Below, one piece after another: positions 19,321 through 27,971 of a stretch of DNA of 64,000 nucleotides. The translations under genes were made by a program, and so were the position numbers. The notes beneath the pieces are model-generated. The model did not search any database, had not been told where the DNA came from, and saw only the letters and a list, made by a program, of their open reading frames with translations. The DNA is from Nannocystis punicea (GTDB lineage: Bacteria; Myxococcota_A; Polyangia; Nannocystales; Nannocystaceae): positions 4,898,001-4,962,000 of the forward strand of contig NZ_CP114040.1 of assembly GCF_026965555.1 (NCBI RefSeq). The letters run 5' to 3'. The stretch's first letter is position 1; every line of letters begins with the position of its first letter.

Positions 19321-21029
19321 CGGGCGCCGAGGCCGAGGGCGCGGCGGAGGTCGGCGACGGCGGTCGCGGGCTCGGCGAGGGCCCGCCGGTGCAGCTGGAC
19401 GGCGCCGAGGCCGGCGATGGCGTACTCGATGTAATAGAAGGGCAGCTCGAAGACGTGCAGGCGGCGCTGCCAGAGAGCGGCGCGATCGGCCTCGAGGCCG
19501 CTCCAGTCGACGCCCGGGCACAGGCGTCGGTGCTGCGCGAGCCAGGCGGCGTCGCGAGCCTCCGGATCGCGGGCCTCGTCGGGGCGGGTGTAGACCCAGT
19601 GCTGGAAGGCGTCGATGGCGGCGGCGTGCGGGAGGAAGAGGACGAGCTGCTCGAGCTGGTGCCGGGCCGCGAGGGCGCAGGTGTCGGCGTCGTAGAAGGC
19701 GTCCAGGTGGGCGGCGCCGAGCAGCTCCATGCCCATGCCGGCGACCTCGCAGAACTCGATCGGCGGGCGGCGGTTCCAGATCAGCGGGTCGCCGGCGCAG
19801 GCGAGGGCGTGGAAGGCGTGGCCGCCCTCGTGCAAGACGGTGAGCAGATCCTCGTGGCGGCCGACGGCGCCGGCGAACACGAACGGGAGGCCGCTGGCGG
19901 GGAGGTGGACCTGGAAGGCGCCGGCGGCCTTGCCTGGCCGCGACATCAGGTCCAAAAGGCCATGTTCGGCGAGGCGCGAGAACTGGCGGGCGAACTCGGG
20001 ATCGACGGCCTCGAAGGCGCGCGCGCAGCCGGCGATGAGCTCCTCCTCGCGGGTGAAGGGGGCGAGCGGGCCGCCGGGCAGGACCGCGGGGTCCCACGGG
20101 CGGACGGCGGACAGGCCGAGCGCGGCGGCGCGGCGGCGGAGGACGCGGGCGGCGAGCGGGACGAACTCGGCGGCGACGGCGTCGTGCAGGGCGAGGCAGT
20201 CGTCGGGGCCGTAGGCGAGGCGGCCGAGGCGGCGGAAGCGATAGGCGCGGTACTCCGGCAGCTCGGCGGCGGCGGCCTGGGCCCGGCGGTTGGCGAGCAG
20301 GCGATCGAACAGGTGATCGAGCTCGGGCTTCACGGCGCGGAAGCCGGCGGCGACGGTCCGCCAGGCGGCCTCGCGGCGGGCCCTGTCGGGGTGGTCCTCG
20401 CTGCGCTCGACCTGGACGAGGGGCGCGTCGACGCCGTCCCAGCGGAAGCGCATGCCGGCCCGCAGCTGGCCGTAATCGGCGCACAGGTGCTGCTCTTCGG
20501 CCTCGAGCGGGACGAGGGCCGGACGGTAGAGCTCGGCGCGGCCGCGCAGGACGGCGAGGGCGCAGGCGTGGCCGGGCGGGAGGCGTCCGGCGGCCGGATG
20601 CTCGGCGAGCCGGTGAGCGAGGGCGTGACGCAGCGGCTTGCAGCCGGGGCCGAGGATGTCGACCTGCGCGAGCCAGGCGCGCGCGGCCTCGGGATCGTCG
20701 GCGCTGCAGCTGGTCTCGATCTGCCGCCGCGCCTGCTCCTCGGCGAGGTGACTCTCGAGCTCGGACCAGTCGCGCAGCCACTGCTCGAGGGTCCACGGAT
20801 CGTCGGCCGGGAGCGGCCGCGCGCCGAGCTCGCCGTAGCAGGCCTCGACGTCGGCGAGCCGATCGAGGCGCACGCGGGCTGGCAAGTAGCGCCGCGGCGG
20901 CGGCGGGAGCGAGCCGAACACGCCGGCCAGGGTAGCACCGCAGAAGGCCCAGGCCGGTCGCGGCGCGGCACGTCGGCCGGCGGGCGCAGGATCACGAGGA
21001 TGTCGACGTGCGCGCTCCGGAGGGACCAT
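19215..21029 (-). CDS. M3 family oligoendopeptidase (PepF/thimet-like)
   Basis: Cytoplasmic zinc metallopeptidase of roughly 600 residues. The active-site HExxH lies in LTVLHEGGHAFHALA, with the third ligand Glu and nearby FCEVAGMGMELLG. EYRAYRFRRLGRLAYGPDD and HVFELPFYYIEYAIAGLGA are typical family blocks. The N-terminus is uncertain: family similarity begins at PPPRRYLPARVRL, so a GTG at 20921 is as likely as ATG 21029. Convergent with the propeller lipoprotein. Its 3' end has been duplicated twice downstream. Confidence 0.88.
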   Translation of the reverse strand: MVPPERARRHPRDPAPAGRRAAPRPAWAFCGATLAGVFGSLPPPPRRYLPARVRLDRLADVEACYGELGARPLPADDPWTLEQWLRDWSELESHLAEEQARRQIETSCSADDPEAARAWLAQVDILGPGCKPLRHALAHRLAEHPAAGRLPPGHACALAVLRGRAELYRPALVPLEAEEQHLCADYGQLRAGMRFRWDGVDAPLVQVERSEDHPDRARREAAWRTVAAGFRAVKPELDHLFDRLLANRRAQAAAAELPEYRAYRFRRLGRLAYGPDDCLALHDAVAAEFVPLAARVLRRRAAALGLSAVRPWDPAVLPGGPLAPFTREEELIAGCARAFEAVDPEFARQFSRLAEHGLLDLMSRPGKAAGAFQVHLPASGLPFVFAGAVGRHEDLLTVLHEGGHAFHALACAGDPLIWNRRPPIEFCEVAGMGMELLGAAHLDAFYDADTCALAARHQLEQLVLFLPHAAAIDAFQHWVYTRPDEARDPEARDAAWLAQHRRLCPGVDWSGLEADRAALWQRRLHVFELPFYYIEYAIAGLGAVQLHRRALAEPATAVADLRRALGLGARARLPDLFAAAGLNFGTDRSSVGRAAAACRDLLDL

Positions 21030-21061
21030 GCTCGGTCGAATCAGTCGGTCGCGGGCCACAC

Positions 21062-21186
21062 GGGCGATAGCGAGTGCAGTGAGCGCAGGCCCGGGTTGCG
21101 CGCGCGCTCACGAGGACGTCGAACGAGCCCGCCGCGGTCCGGGATGGGCGACCGCGAGTGCAGTAAGCGCATGTCCCGGGTTGCAC
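21062..21186. repeat. Direct repeat of about 40 bp, two copies
   Basis: Imperfect copies begin at 21062 and 21146 (period 84), sharing GGGCGA, GCGAGTGCAGT, AGCGCA and CCCGGGTTGC. It lies in the 263-bp gap between the M3 peptidase and TetR genes, where no coding sequence is supported. Function unknown. Confidence 0.6.
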
Positions 21187-21292
21187 GGCAGGCGACCGAG
21201 CTCGTCGACGTGCCGCGGCGGCACGAAGCCATGAGCGGCCGGGTCGAACCTTCTCGGGGGCGACTCACCGGGAGCCTGGTCGAAAAGACAGG

Positions 21293-21919
21293 TCAGTCGG
21301 GGCGCAGGCCGCGGGTCATCACGCCGACGGTGCGCTCGATCTCGAGGTCGTCGTCCCACGGGTGGTCGGGCAGGATCGCCAGGCGCGTGATGATGTAGCC
21401 GGCGAGAGCGCTCATGAGGATCCGCAGGACCGTCTCGGGCGGGTCGTCGCGGATCTGGCCGCGCGCCTGGTACTTGCGGATGACCGCGAGTAGCTCGGGG
21501 ATGACGTGGCGGCCGATGTGGTGGAACACCATGCGCCGCAGCTCGGGGCTGAGCGGGACCTCTTGCAGGAAGATCCGCAGCGCCGGCACGTGCTCGCGCG
21601 CGACGTCGAGGCGGTTGCGGGCGAACACCCGCAGGAATTCGGCGAAGTCCGGGTAGTCGGTGTCGATCAGCCGGTTGAGGTCGCGGAAGGCGATCGGCGC
21701 CAGCACGCGCTCGACGAACGGCTCGAGGATGTGGTCGAGCAGCAGCTGCTTGGTCTTGAAGTGGCGGAAGATCGTGCCCTCGGCGACGCCGGCGCGGCGG
21801 GCGATCTCGCTGGTCGCGGCGCCCCGAAAGCCGCGCTCGGCGATCACTTCGATGGCAGCGCGGACGATGCGCTCGACGCCGCGCACGGGCTCCGGATCGT
21901 CTTCGCGCGTGCTCGCCAT
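21293..21919 (-). CDS. TetR-family repressor of the adjacent monooxygenase gene
   Basis: 208 residues. The N-terminal HTH is classical: RIVRAAIEVIAERGFRGAAT, then SEIARRAGVAEGTIFRHFKT. The C-terminal ligand-binding domain contains LAGYIITRLAIL. ATG 21919 is preceded by a GAGG-containing sequence. The gene is divergent from an FAD monooxygenase, and the 92-bp spacer holds two near-identical palindromes. It therefore most likely represses itself and the monooxygenase until a hydrophobic or aromatic inducer binds. Confidence 0.9.
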   Translation of the reverse strand: MASTREDDPEPVRGVERIVRAAIEVIAERGFRGAATSEIARRAGVAEGTIFRHFKTKQLLLDHILEPFVERVLAPIAFRDLNRLIDTDYPDFAEFLRVFARNRLDVAREHVPALRIFLQEVPLSPELRRMVFHHIGRHVIPELLAVIRKYQARGQIRDDPPETVLRILMSALAGYIITRLAILPDHPWDDDLEIERTVGVMTRGLRPD

Positions 21920-21937
21920 GACCTCGAGAGGATGGCC

Positions 21938-21957
21938 TGAGTGAGCACTCACTTGCA
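21938..21957. promoter_or_regulatory. TetR operator site 1
   Basis: TGAGTGAGCACTCACTTGCA. The core AGTGAG-CA-CTCACT is a 6+6 inverted repeat, immediately upstream of the tetR start. It is identical in sequence to site 2, 43 bp away (about four helical turns). Confidence 0.8.
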
Positions 21958-21980
21958 AGCCGCGGGAGGTCGTGGCACGG

Positions 21981-22000
21981 TGAGTGAGCACTCACTTGCA
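21981..22000. promoter_or_regulatory. TetR operator site 2
   Basis: Second copy of TGAGTGAGCACTCACTTGCA, 12 bp before the monooxygenase ATG and overlapping its leader. A repressor here would block initiation directly. AGGAG of the ribosome-binding site begins right at its edge. Confidence 0.8.
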
Positions 22001-22011
22001 GGAGCGGAGCG

Positions 22012-23574
22012 ATGGAGTCGATCGATGTGCTGGTGGCGGGCGCAGGGCCCACGGGCTTGACGATGGCGTGCGAGCTGAAGCGGTACGGGCTGAAGGTGCG
22101 GGTGATCGATCCCGCGCCGCGCACGACCGAGCACTCGAAGGCGCTCGTGATCCACGCGCGCACGCGCGAGGTGTTCGAGGCGATGGGGCTGCGCGCGGTG
22201 GTGGAGGCCGAGGCGCAGGCGCTGATGGCCGTGCAGCTGTACTTCGAGGAGCAACTGCTGGGCACGCTCGACGTGAAGCGGCTCGGGCCCGATGTCCCGA
22301 CCCCGGTGTTCCTCGACCAGAGCTCGACGGAGCGGATCCTCGCCGAGCAGCTCGGACGTCTCGGTGGGGCGGTCGATCGCGGGCTGCGGCTGTTGTCGTT
22401 CCGCGACGAGGGCGGGCAGGTGGTGGCGACGATCGGCGGCGACGACGGGCGCACCGAGTCGGTGACCGCGCGCTGGCTGGTCGGCTGCGACGGTGCCCAC
22501 AGCGCGGTGCGACACGGGCTCGGGCTGCCGTTCGAAGGCTCTGCCTATGAGGACATGTTCGATCAGGCAGATCTGAAAATTCGCTGGGATCGGCCGCCAG
22601 GGCTCGGCTGCGCGTTCCTGCGGCCCGCGGGGCTGGTGGTGTTCGCCCCGCTGCCGCGCGATCGCTATCGCATCATCGCGATGGGAGGCGATGGCCACGC
22701 GCCCGAGCCGACGCTCGAGATGTTCCAGAAGCTGGCCGACGAGCTGGTGCCCGGGGCAGTGCTGCACGACCCCGAGTGGATCCTGCGGTTCCGCCTGCAC
22801 CACCGCATGGTGACGAGGATGGCGGTGGGCTCGGTGTTCCTCGCCGGCGACGCGGCGCACATCCACAGCCCTGCCGGCGGCCAGGGGATGAACACGGGGA
22901 TCCAGGACGCTTTCAACCTCGCGTGGAAGCTGGCGATGGTGGCCCGCGGGGCGGCGCAGCCGGGGCTGCTAGCGACCTACGACGCGGAGCGGCTGCCGGT
23001 GGCGAGGCGCACGCTCGAGCTGACGGATCGGCTGTTCCGCGGGGCGACGAGTCGGCGGACCATGACGGTCCGCAAGCTCGTCGTCAGCGCGGTGCTGCGG
23101 TCACGCACGCTGCAGCGACGGCTGGTGCGGCGCATGTCGCAGACGGGCGTGTCGTATCGCAACACGCCGGCGGCGATCGACGCTCGCGGGTGGCCGCGAC
23201 TGTCGCCGCGAGCCGGCGATCGAGCGCCGGCAGCGATGCTCCGCGCCGGGGACACGACGGTGTCGTTGCACGCGCTGGTGGCGAGCGAGGCGAGGATGAC
23301 CCTGTTGCTCATGCACGGATCGTCGCGCTCGCAGGCGCTGTCGATCGCGGGTCGGGAGCTGGCGGAGAAGTGGGGACGATCGCTGGTGGTTCGCGACCTG
23401 GTCCTGGGTACAGGCGACGCGGAGACTCTCGGCGATGTTTCGGGCGCGGTGGTCCGCGGGTGGAGAGTGCGCGCGCCTGAACTCGTGCTGCTGCGGCCCG
23501 ACGGGCACATCGCAGTGCGCGCGCCGCTTGCTCGCATCGACGAGTTGCAGGCTTACGCGGCGCGCTGGTTCTAG
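22012..23574 (+). CDS. FAD-dependent aromatic-ring monooxygenase (PheA/UbiH type)
   Basis: 520-residue flavoprotein hydroxylase. The dinucleotide motif VLVAGAGPTGLTMA is at residues 6-19, the DG motif in WLVGCDGAHSAVRHGLG, and the GD motif in VFLAGDAAHIHSPAGGQGMN. A C-terminal thioredoxin-like domain (ARMTLLLMHGSSRSQAL onward) matches pentachlorophenol or phenol monooxygenases. It likely hydroxylates a small aromatic using NAD(P)H and O2. ATG 22012 has AGGAG nine bases upstream. Regulated by the divergent TetR gene. Confidence 0.9.
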   Translation: MESIDVLVAGAGPTGLTMACELKRYGLKVRVIDPAPRTTEHSKALVIHARTREVFEAMGLRAVVEAEAQALMAVQLYFEEQLLGTLDVKRLGPDVPTPVFLDQSSTERILAEQLGRLGGAVDRGLRLLSFRDEGGQVVATIGGDDGRTESVTARWLVGCDGAHSAVRHGLGLPFEGSAYEDMFDQADLKIRWDRPPGLGCAFLRPAGLVVFAPLPRDRYRIIAMGGDGHAPEPTLEMFQKLADELVPGAVLHDPEWILRFRLHHRMVTRMAVGSVFLAGDAAHIHSPAGGQGMNTGIQDAFNLAWKLAMVARGAAQPGLLATYDAERLPVARRTLELTDRLFRGATSRRTMTVRKLVVSAVLRSRTLQRRLVRRMSQTGVSYRNTPAAIDARGWPRLSPRAGDRAPAAMLRAGDTTVSLHALVASEARMTLLLMHGSSRSQALSIAGRELAEKWGRSLVVRDLVLGTGDAETLGDVSGAVVRGWRVRAPELVLLRPDGHIAVRAPLARIDELQAYAARWF

Positions 23575-23631
23575 CGTGGCGGAGGGCCAGCGAGGCTGCC
23601 CAAGAGGCCGCGCTCGCAGCACGTGTACGAG

Positions 23632-23994
23632 CTACTTGTGGTTGAGGCCGAAGTACGCGGCGAGCAGGCCGAGCAGCGGCGCGACGAACCACAACACGCG
23701 ACCGGCGCCGGGCTTGCGGGCGACCAGAGCGGGGGCAGCAGCGAGGCAGATCCACGCGAGCAACTTGGGATGGACCCAGCCCGGCATGGCGCCGCCGTAC
23801 TTCACGCCGAGCATGCCGAAGCCGGCCGCGACGATGAGCAATGTTCCGACCCCGTGCGTGGCGGCGACGAGGCCGCGCGCGGGGTTGGTCTCGCGAGTGC
23901 CGCCGGCGATGCCGTGGAACGCGAGGCCGCCGAGGCCCATAAAGAGGAGGACGATGCCGAAGATGTGGAGGACCAGGAAGAGCTCGTAGGACAC
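23632..23994 (-). CDS. Small four-helix membrane protein
   Basis: 120 residues with four hydrophobic segments (LFLVLHIFGIVLLFMGLGGLA, GVGTLLIVAAGFGML, LLAWICLAAAPALVA, VLWFVAPLLGLLAAYFGL). Histidines in LHIFG, AATHGVG and WVHPK recall heme- or copper-handling CopD/SirB-type small membrane proteins, but no family is certain. GTG start at 23994. Convergent with the monooxygenase (57 bp) and divergent from the dienelactone hydrolase (76 bp). Confidence 0.7.
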   Translation of the reverse strand: MSYELFLVLHIFGIVLLFMGLGGLAFHGIAGGTRETNPARGLVAATHGVGTLLIVAAGFGMLGVKYGGAMPGWVHPKLLAWICLAAAPALVARKPGAGRVLWFVAPLLGLLAAYFGLNHK

Positions 23995-24070
23995 GGCGGC
24001 GGCGAGCCTCGCACGCCTCTGCGCGATTTGACAAGCTCGCGCCGGCCGGAAGGCTGATACACTCGCGCCG

Positions 24071-24853
24071 ATGTCGATCCAGGGCTACAGCGCATCGGAG
24101 TTCACCCACGAGGGCGTCACCAAGACGGTCTATCGGCGCGGGCGTGGCCCGGGGGTCATCATCATCACCGAGGTGCCCGGGATCCATGAGGCGGTGGTCA
24201 CGTTCGCCAACCTGGTCGCGGACGCGGGGTTCACCGTGGTGCTGCCCGACCTGTTCGGCGAGCCGATGAAGCCGGTGTCCGGCGGCTACCTCGCCAGCAC
24301 CATGCTCAAGCTGTGCGTGAGCAAGGAGTTCAAGCTGCTCGCCGGCCACGAGTCGAGCCCGATCACCAACTGGCTGCGCGGCCTGGCCCGCGCGCTGCAC
24401 AAGGAGCTCGGCGGCAAGGGCGTCGGCGCGATCGGCATGTGCCTGACCGGCAACTTCGCGCTGTCGATGGCGGTCGAGCCGTCGCTGATGGCGCCGGTGA
24501 TGTCGCAGCCGGCGCTGCCGCTGCCGGTCGGCAAGGCCCGCCGAGGTCAGCTGGCGATCGCGCCGGACGAGCTCGCCACAGTGAAGCGCCGGATCAAGGA
24601 CGAGGGCCTCAAGGTGCTCGGCCTGTGCTTCACCCACGACGGCAAGGTCCCGCGCGAGCGGTTCGAGACGCTGAAGCGCGAGCTCAAGGAGGGCTTCGAG
24701 GCGATCGAGATCGACTCCGGCCCGGGCAACGCCCACGGGATCAAGCCGTCGGCCCACAGCGTGTTGACCGTCGATCTGGTCCGCGAGACCGGCCACCCGA
24801 CCGAGCAGGCGCTGCAGCGCACGCTGTCGTTCCTGCGCGAGCGGCTGCAGTAG
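24071..24853 (+). CDS. Dienelactone hydrolase family protein
   Basis: 260-residue alpha/beta hydrolase. The nucleophile is Cys124 in GAIGMCLTGNFA, as in dienelactone hydrolases. Glu34 in TEVPGIHE, Asp190 in CFTHDGKVP and a His in NAHGIKPSAHS complete the likely site. A central insertion (MKPVSGGYLASTMLKLCVSK) differs from carboxymethylenebutenolidases, so the true substrate is unclear. It may act downstream of the nearby monooxygenase on ring-cleavage lactones, but the genes are not co-transcribed. Confidence 0.85.
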   Translation: MSIQGYSASEFTHEGVTKTVYRRGRGPGVIIITEVPGIHEAVVTFANLVADAGFTVVLPDLFGEPMKPVSGGYLASTMLKLCVSKEFKLLAGHESSPITNWLRGLARALHKELGGKGVGAIGMCLTGNFALSMAVEPSLMAPVMSQPALPLPVGKARRGQLAIAPDELATVKRRIKDEGLKVLGLCFTHDGKVPRERFETLKRELKEGFEAIEIDSGPGNAHGIKPSAHSVLTVDLVRETGHPTEQALQRTLSFLRERLQ

Positions 24854-24865
24854 GCGGTGGAAGGA

Positions 24866-24937
24866 GGGCATGTCCCTGGGGGCATGCCCTCTCGTGCATG
24901 TCCGAGCGAGCATGTCTCTTGGAGCATGTCCCTGGGA
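24866..24937. repeat. CATGTCC palindromic cluster between convergent genes
   Basis: Fills the 84-bp gap between the dienelactone hydrolase and PepSY stops. It contains GGGCATGTCCC followed by GGGGGCATGCCC, GTGCATGTCC, GAGCATGTCTC and GAGCATGTCCC. Several arms are complementary (GGGCATG/CATGCCC), allowing stable stems on both strands. Confidence 0.6.
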
Positions 24938-25511
<574 letters not shown>

Positions 25512-25519
<8 letters not shown>

Positions 25520-26234
25520 AGCGCTCTTCCTTCCACGGGTCGGCGTGGTTGTGGTAGCCGCGGGTCTCCCAGTAGCCGGGCTCGTCGCGGGCGACGAACT
25601 TGATGCCCGTCAGCCACTTGGTGCTCTTCCAGAAGTAGAGGCCGGGGACCACCGCGCGCACCGGGCTGCCGTGCGGGCGCGCGAGCGGCTTGCCGGCGTG
25701 GCGGTGGGCGACCAGGGCGTCGGGCGCGAGCGCCTCGGCCAGCAGGACGTTGGCGGTGTAGCCGTGGGCGCCCTCGAACACGACGTGGCGCGCGGTCTTC
25801 TTGAGACCTGCCCGTTCGGCCAGGTGACTGACGCGCACGCCCTTCCACGCCGCGCCGAGCAGCGACCAGCCGGTGACGCAGTGGACGTCGAGCTCGAGCT
25901 CGGTCTGGGGGGCGGCGAGCAGGCCGTTCCAGTCGAGCTCGAACGGCTGCTCGACTTCGCCGTAGACCTTGATCTTGACGTCGGCGGGGCTCGGGGAGCC
26001 GGGCACGCCGCCCATCGGCCGCAGCGCCTCGAGCACGCGCTGGCCGGGCGGGAGGCGCGGGCGGCCGTCGCCGAGGGTCATGGCCTTGGCCTCGCGGGTG
26101 AGGCGGTCGCTGAGGACCCACACCATGCCGCCGCCCATGGCGGCGACGACGGTGCCGCTGGCGGCGCGGGCGAGGAAGTCGCGCCGGCTCATGGCGGCGT
26201 GGACGGCGGGCGGGAGCGGGCGCGGGGCGGACAT
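25512..26234 (-). CDS. Tat-exported molybdopterin oxidoreductase (sulfite oxidase/MsrP-like)
   Basis: 240 residues. The twin-arginine signal MSRRDFLARAASGTVVAAMGG starts at residue 15. The sulfite-oxidase fold core includes the Mo-ligating Cys in LDVHCVTGWSLLGAAWKGV, then GHRHAGKPLARPHGSPVR-like and GLYFWKSTKWLTGIKF blocks. Probable periplasmic molybdoenzyme of the YedY/MsrP or nitrate-reductase-like group. Start ATG 26234 has AGGAAGG upstream. The 103 upstream residues of the open frame are Arg-rich noise. Coupled to the PepSY protein gene. Confidence 0.85.
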
Positions 26235-26278
26235 CGTTCGACCTTCCTGCTCGGGCAACGCGGGGGCCCCGGCGAGTG

Positions 26279-26683
26279 TTACGCCGGCGGGCGGACGCGC
26301 AGCCTGAGGGTACCGTCGGCCGCCTGGGTGGTGTCGACGGCGAGGCCGGCGGCGGCCGCCGCGGCGCGCACGCGGGCGGCCGCCAGCGCCTGCGTGAGCG
26401 GGGCCACCAGGCGCTCGGCCAGGACGGCGCGATCGTGCTCGCCGCACACGAGGACGAAGGTGCTGCCGGCCGCGCGCAGGCCGAAGTCGCCGACCGCCGC
26501 GAGCGTGCCCGCGGGCAGGCGCAGGTCGACGGGCTCGCCGGCGCACTCGAAGTTACCCTCGAGCATGAGGCCGCCGGGGATCTCCGCGACCTCGGCGACG
26601 AGGCCCAGCTCGGCCAGGGCGGCCTCCAGGTCGGCCCGCGCCAGCTCGCGGGCGCCGAGGTCGAGGCGGACGTAGCGGCTCAT
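26279..26683 (-). CDS. Small protein resembling Ycf35/DUF1257
   Basis: 134 residues beginning MSRYVRLDLGARELARADLE. The layout (short beta-alpha start, LEAALAELGL, central DFGLRAAGSTFVLVCGEHD, then LAERLVAPLTQALAAARVRAAAAAAGL) resembles the DUF1257/Ycf35 proteins. In those, DIGF and LTQ segments recur. Similarity is by eye and weak. Its ATG overlaps the stop of a tiny zinc-ribbon gene upstream by 4 nt. A Ycf46-like ATPase lies 1.3 kb upstream on the same strand. Confidence 0.55.
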   Translation of the reverse strand: MSRYVRLDLGARELARADLEAALAELGLVAEVAEIPGGLMLEGNFECAGEPVDLRLPAGTLAAVGDFGLRAAGSTFVLVCGEHDRAVLAERLVAPLTQALAAARVRAAAAAAGLAVDTTQAADGTLRLRVRPPA

Positions 26684-26865
26684 GGCGGGCTGTCCTTCGG
26701 AGCATGACACAAAGGACAGGCCGCTTCGGACTGCAACACGAGCCAGCCGCAGCGGGGGCAGGCGACCGCCGGGGTCGGCTCGGGCAGGTCGGCGACCTCC
26801 TGCGGCTCGTCCAGCGCCGGCAGCCGGAGCTGCTGCTGCTGGGCGAGGCTGCGGGCGCGGGACAC
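26680..26865 (-). CDS. 61-residue zinc-ribbon protein
   Basis: Starts at GTG 26865. The N-terminal half is Gln/Leu-rich. The C-terminus has paired CxxC knuckles, CPRCGWLVLQSEAACPLC, typical of a small zinc ribbon. The 4-nt overlap with the following Ycf35-like gene supports it as a real gene. Possible partner or RNA/protein-binding adapter; no function can be assigned. Confidence 0.65.
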   Translation of the reverse strand: MSRARSLAQQQQLRLPALDEPQEVADLPEPTPAVACPRCGWLVLQSEAACPLCHAPKDSPP

Positions 26866-26960
26866 TGCGTGAGGCTGACCCGAGCGAGCCGGCCTGGCAA
26901 ATTCTCGCCCGACGGGCGCGCCGGGCCCGTGCAGGGGCGCTCAGGAGCGCGCAGGAGGGC

Positions 26961-27692
26961 TCAGGGGCGACCCGCGGCGGGCTGGCCGGCGAGGCCTTCG
27001 GTCGCCCACAGGACGGCGAGGCGGCGCAGCTGGTGCGCGCTGTGGGCCCCGAGCTTGAGCTTGAGGTTGGACTGGTGGGTCTCGACGGTCTTGATCGAGA
27101 TCTTGAGCGACTCGGCGATGTTGCGGGTGTCGTGCCCGCGGCCGAGCAGCTCGAACACCTCGAGCTCGCGGTCGCTGAGGTTCTCGATGCCGGTGCCGGC
27201 CCGCGGGCGCGAGACCATGGCGTTGAGCATCGTTTCCGCCAGCTGCTCGCTCACCGCCAGCTCCCCCTTCAGCGACTTGCGGATGGCGCCGACGATCCGC
27301 TCGGCCGGCACGTGCTTCATCAGGTAGCCGTGCGCGCCGGCCCGCAGCACCCGCTCGCCGAACAGCTGCTCGTCGTGCATCGACAGCACCAACAGCTTGA
27401 GCTCGGGCCAGGCGGCGCGGATCTGTTTGATCAGGTCGATGCCGCTGCCGGTCTTGAGCGAGAGGTCGACGACCGCGAGGTCGACGGGCTTCTCGCGCAG
27501 GATCGCCAGGGCGGCCTCGGCGTCCTCGGCCTCACCGACGACCTCCAGGTCGGTCTCGGCTCCGAGGAGCTGGGACAGGCCGAGGCGGAAGATCGGGTGG
27601 TCGTCGACGAGGAGGACCCGCGCCGGCGACGAGGGCTGGTCCGCGGGTCCTGTTCCTTGAGACAGGGGAGTGATCGGCGGCTGCACGGTCAT
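26961..27692 (-). CDS. NarL/FixJ-type response regulator (orphan)
   Basis: 243 residues. An N-terminal receiver (RVLLVDDHPIFRLGLSQLL) has the phospho-acceptor Asp in LAVVDLSLKTGSG, a switch Ser in VLSMHDE and a conserved Lys in GYLMKHVPAE. A C-terminal LuxR-type HTH follows: LSDRELEVFELLGRGHDTRNIAESLKIS-like, with SIKTVETHQSNLKLKLG. The C-terminal 20 residues are Ala/Gly/Pro-rich. No histidine kinase lies in the window. It may bind the AT-richer spacer upstream, where GTGATCAC (27722) and TTGAA-N5-TTCAA (27845) palindromes are seen. Confidence 0.92.
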   Translation of the reverse strand: MTVQPPITPLSQGTGPADQPSSPARVLLVDDHPIFRLGLSQLLGAETDLEVVGEAEDAEAALAILREKPVDLAVVDLSLKTGSGIDLIKQIRAAWPELKLLVLSMHDEQLFGERVLRAGAHGYLMKHVPAERIVGAIRKSLKGELAVSEQLAETMLNAMVSRPRAGTGIENLSDRELEVFELLGRGHDTRNIAESLKISIKTVETHQSNLKLKLGAHSAHQLRRLAVLWATEGLAGQPAAGRP

Positions 27693-27971
27693 AATGAGCG
27701 CTCGTACAGTATCCCATAGCCGTGATCACAGTGTCACGCACCTGGAGTTCACGGGATGGGTGGGACCCTCGCACGAAAATTCCCACAAGCCTCGCAGCAG
27801 GTTTGGCTGTGCGCGTCACGTTCGCACGCGGCATCGCATTCGCTTGAATTGTGTTCAACAGCACAGCCCGTGAAGCATCGTTCGCCGGCTCTGTTCGGGC
27901 GATTGGCGTGGTTGTGCAGACATTGCGCGACCGCAGGCCTCGCGCCTTGTTGTAACCAAGAGACAGGTCGC
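27693..27971. promoter_or_regulatory. AT-richer spacer upstream of the response regulator gene
   Basis: About 280 bp, lower in GC than its surroundings. It contains palindromic GTGATCAC near 27722 and TTGAA-TTGTG-TTCAA near 27845-27859, candidates for regulator sites or a promoter. No ORF is supported on either strand. Confidence 0.35.

Noticed and set aside
24866..24937. Classical intrinsic terminator
   Set aside because: Stems are present but neither strand has a U-run after them, so it is listed as a repeat with possible terminator function instead.
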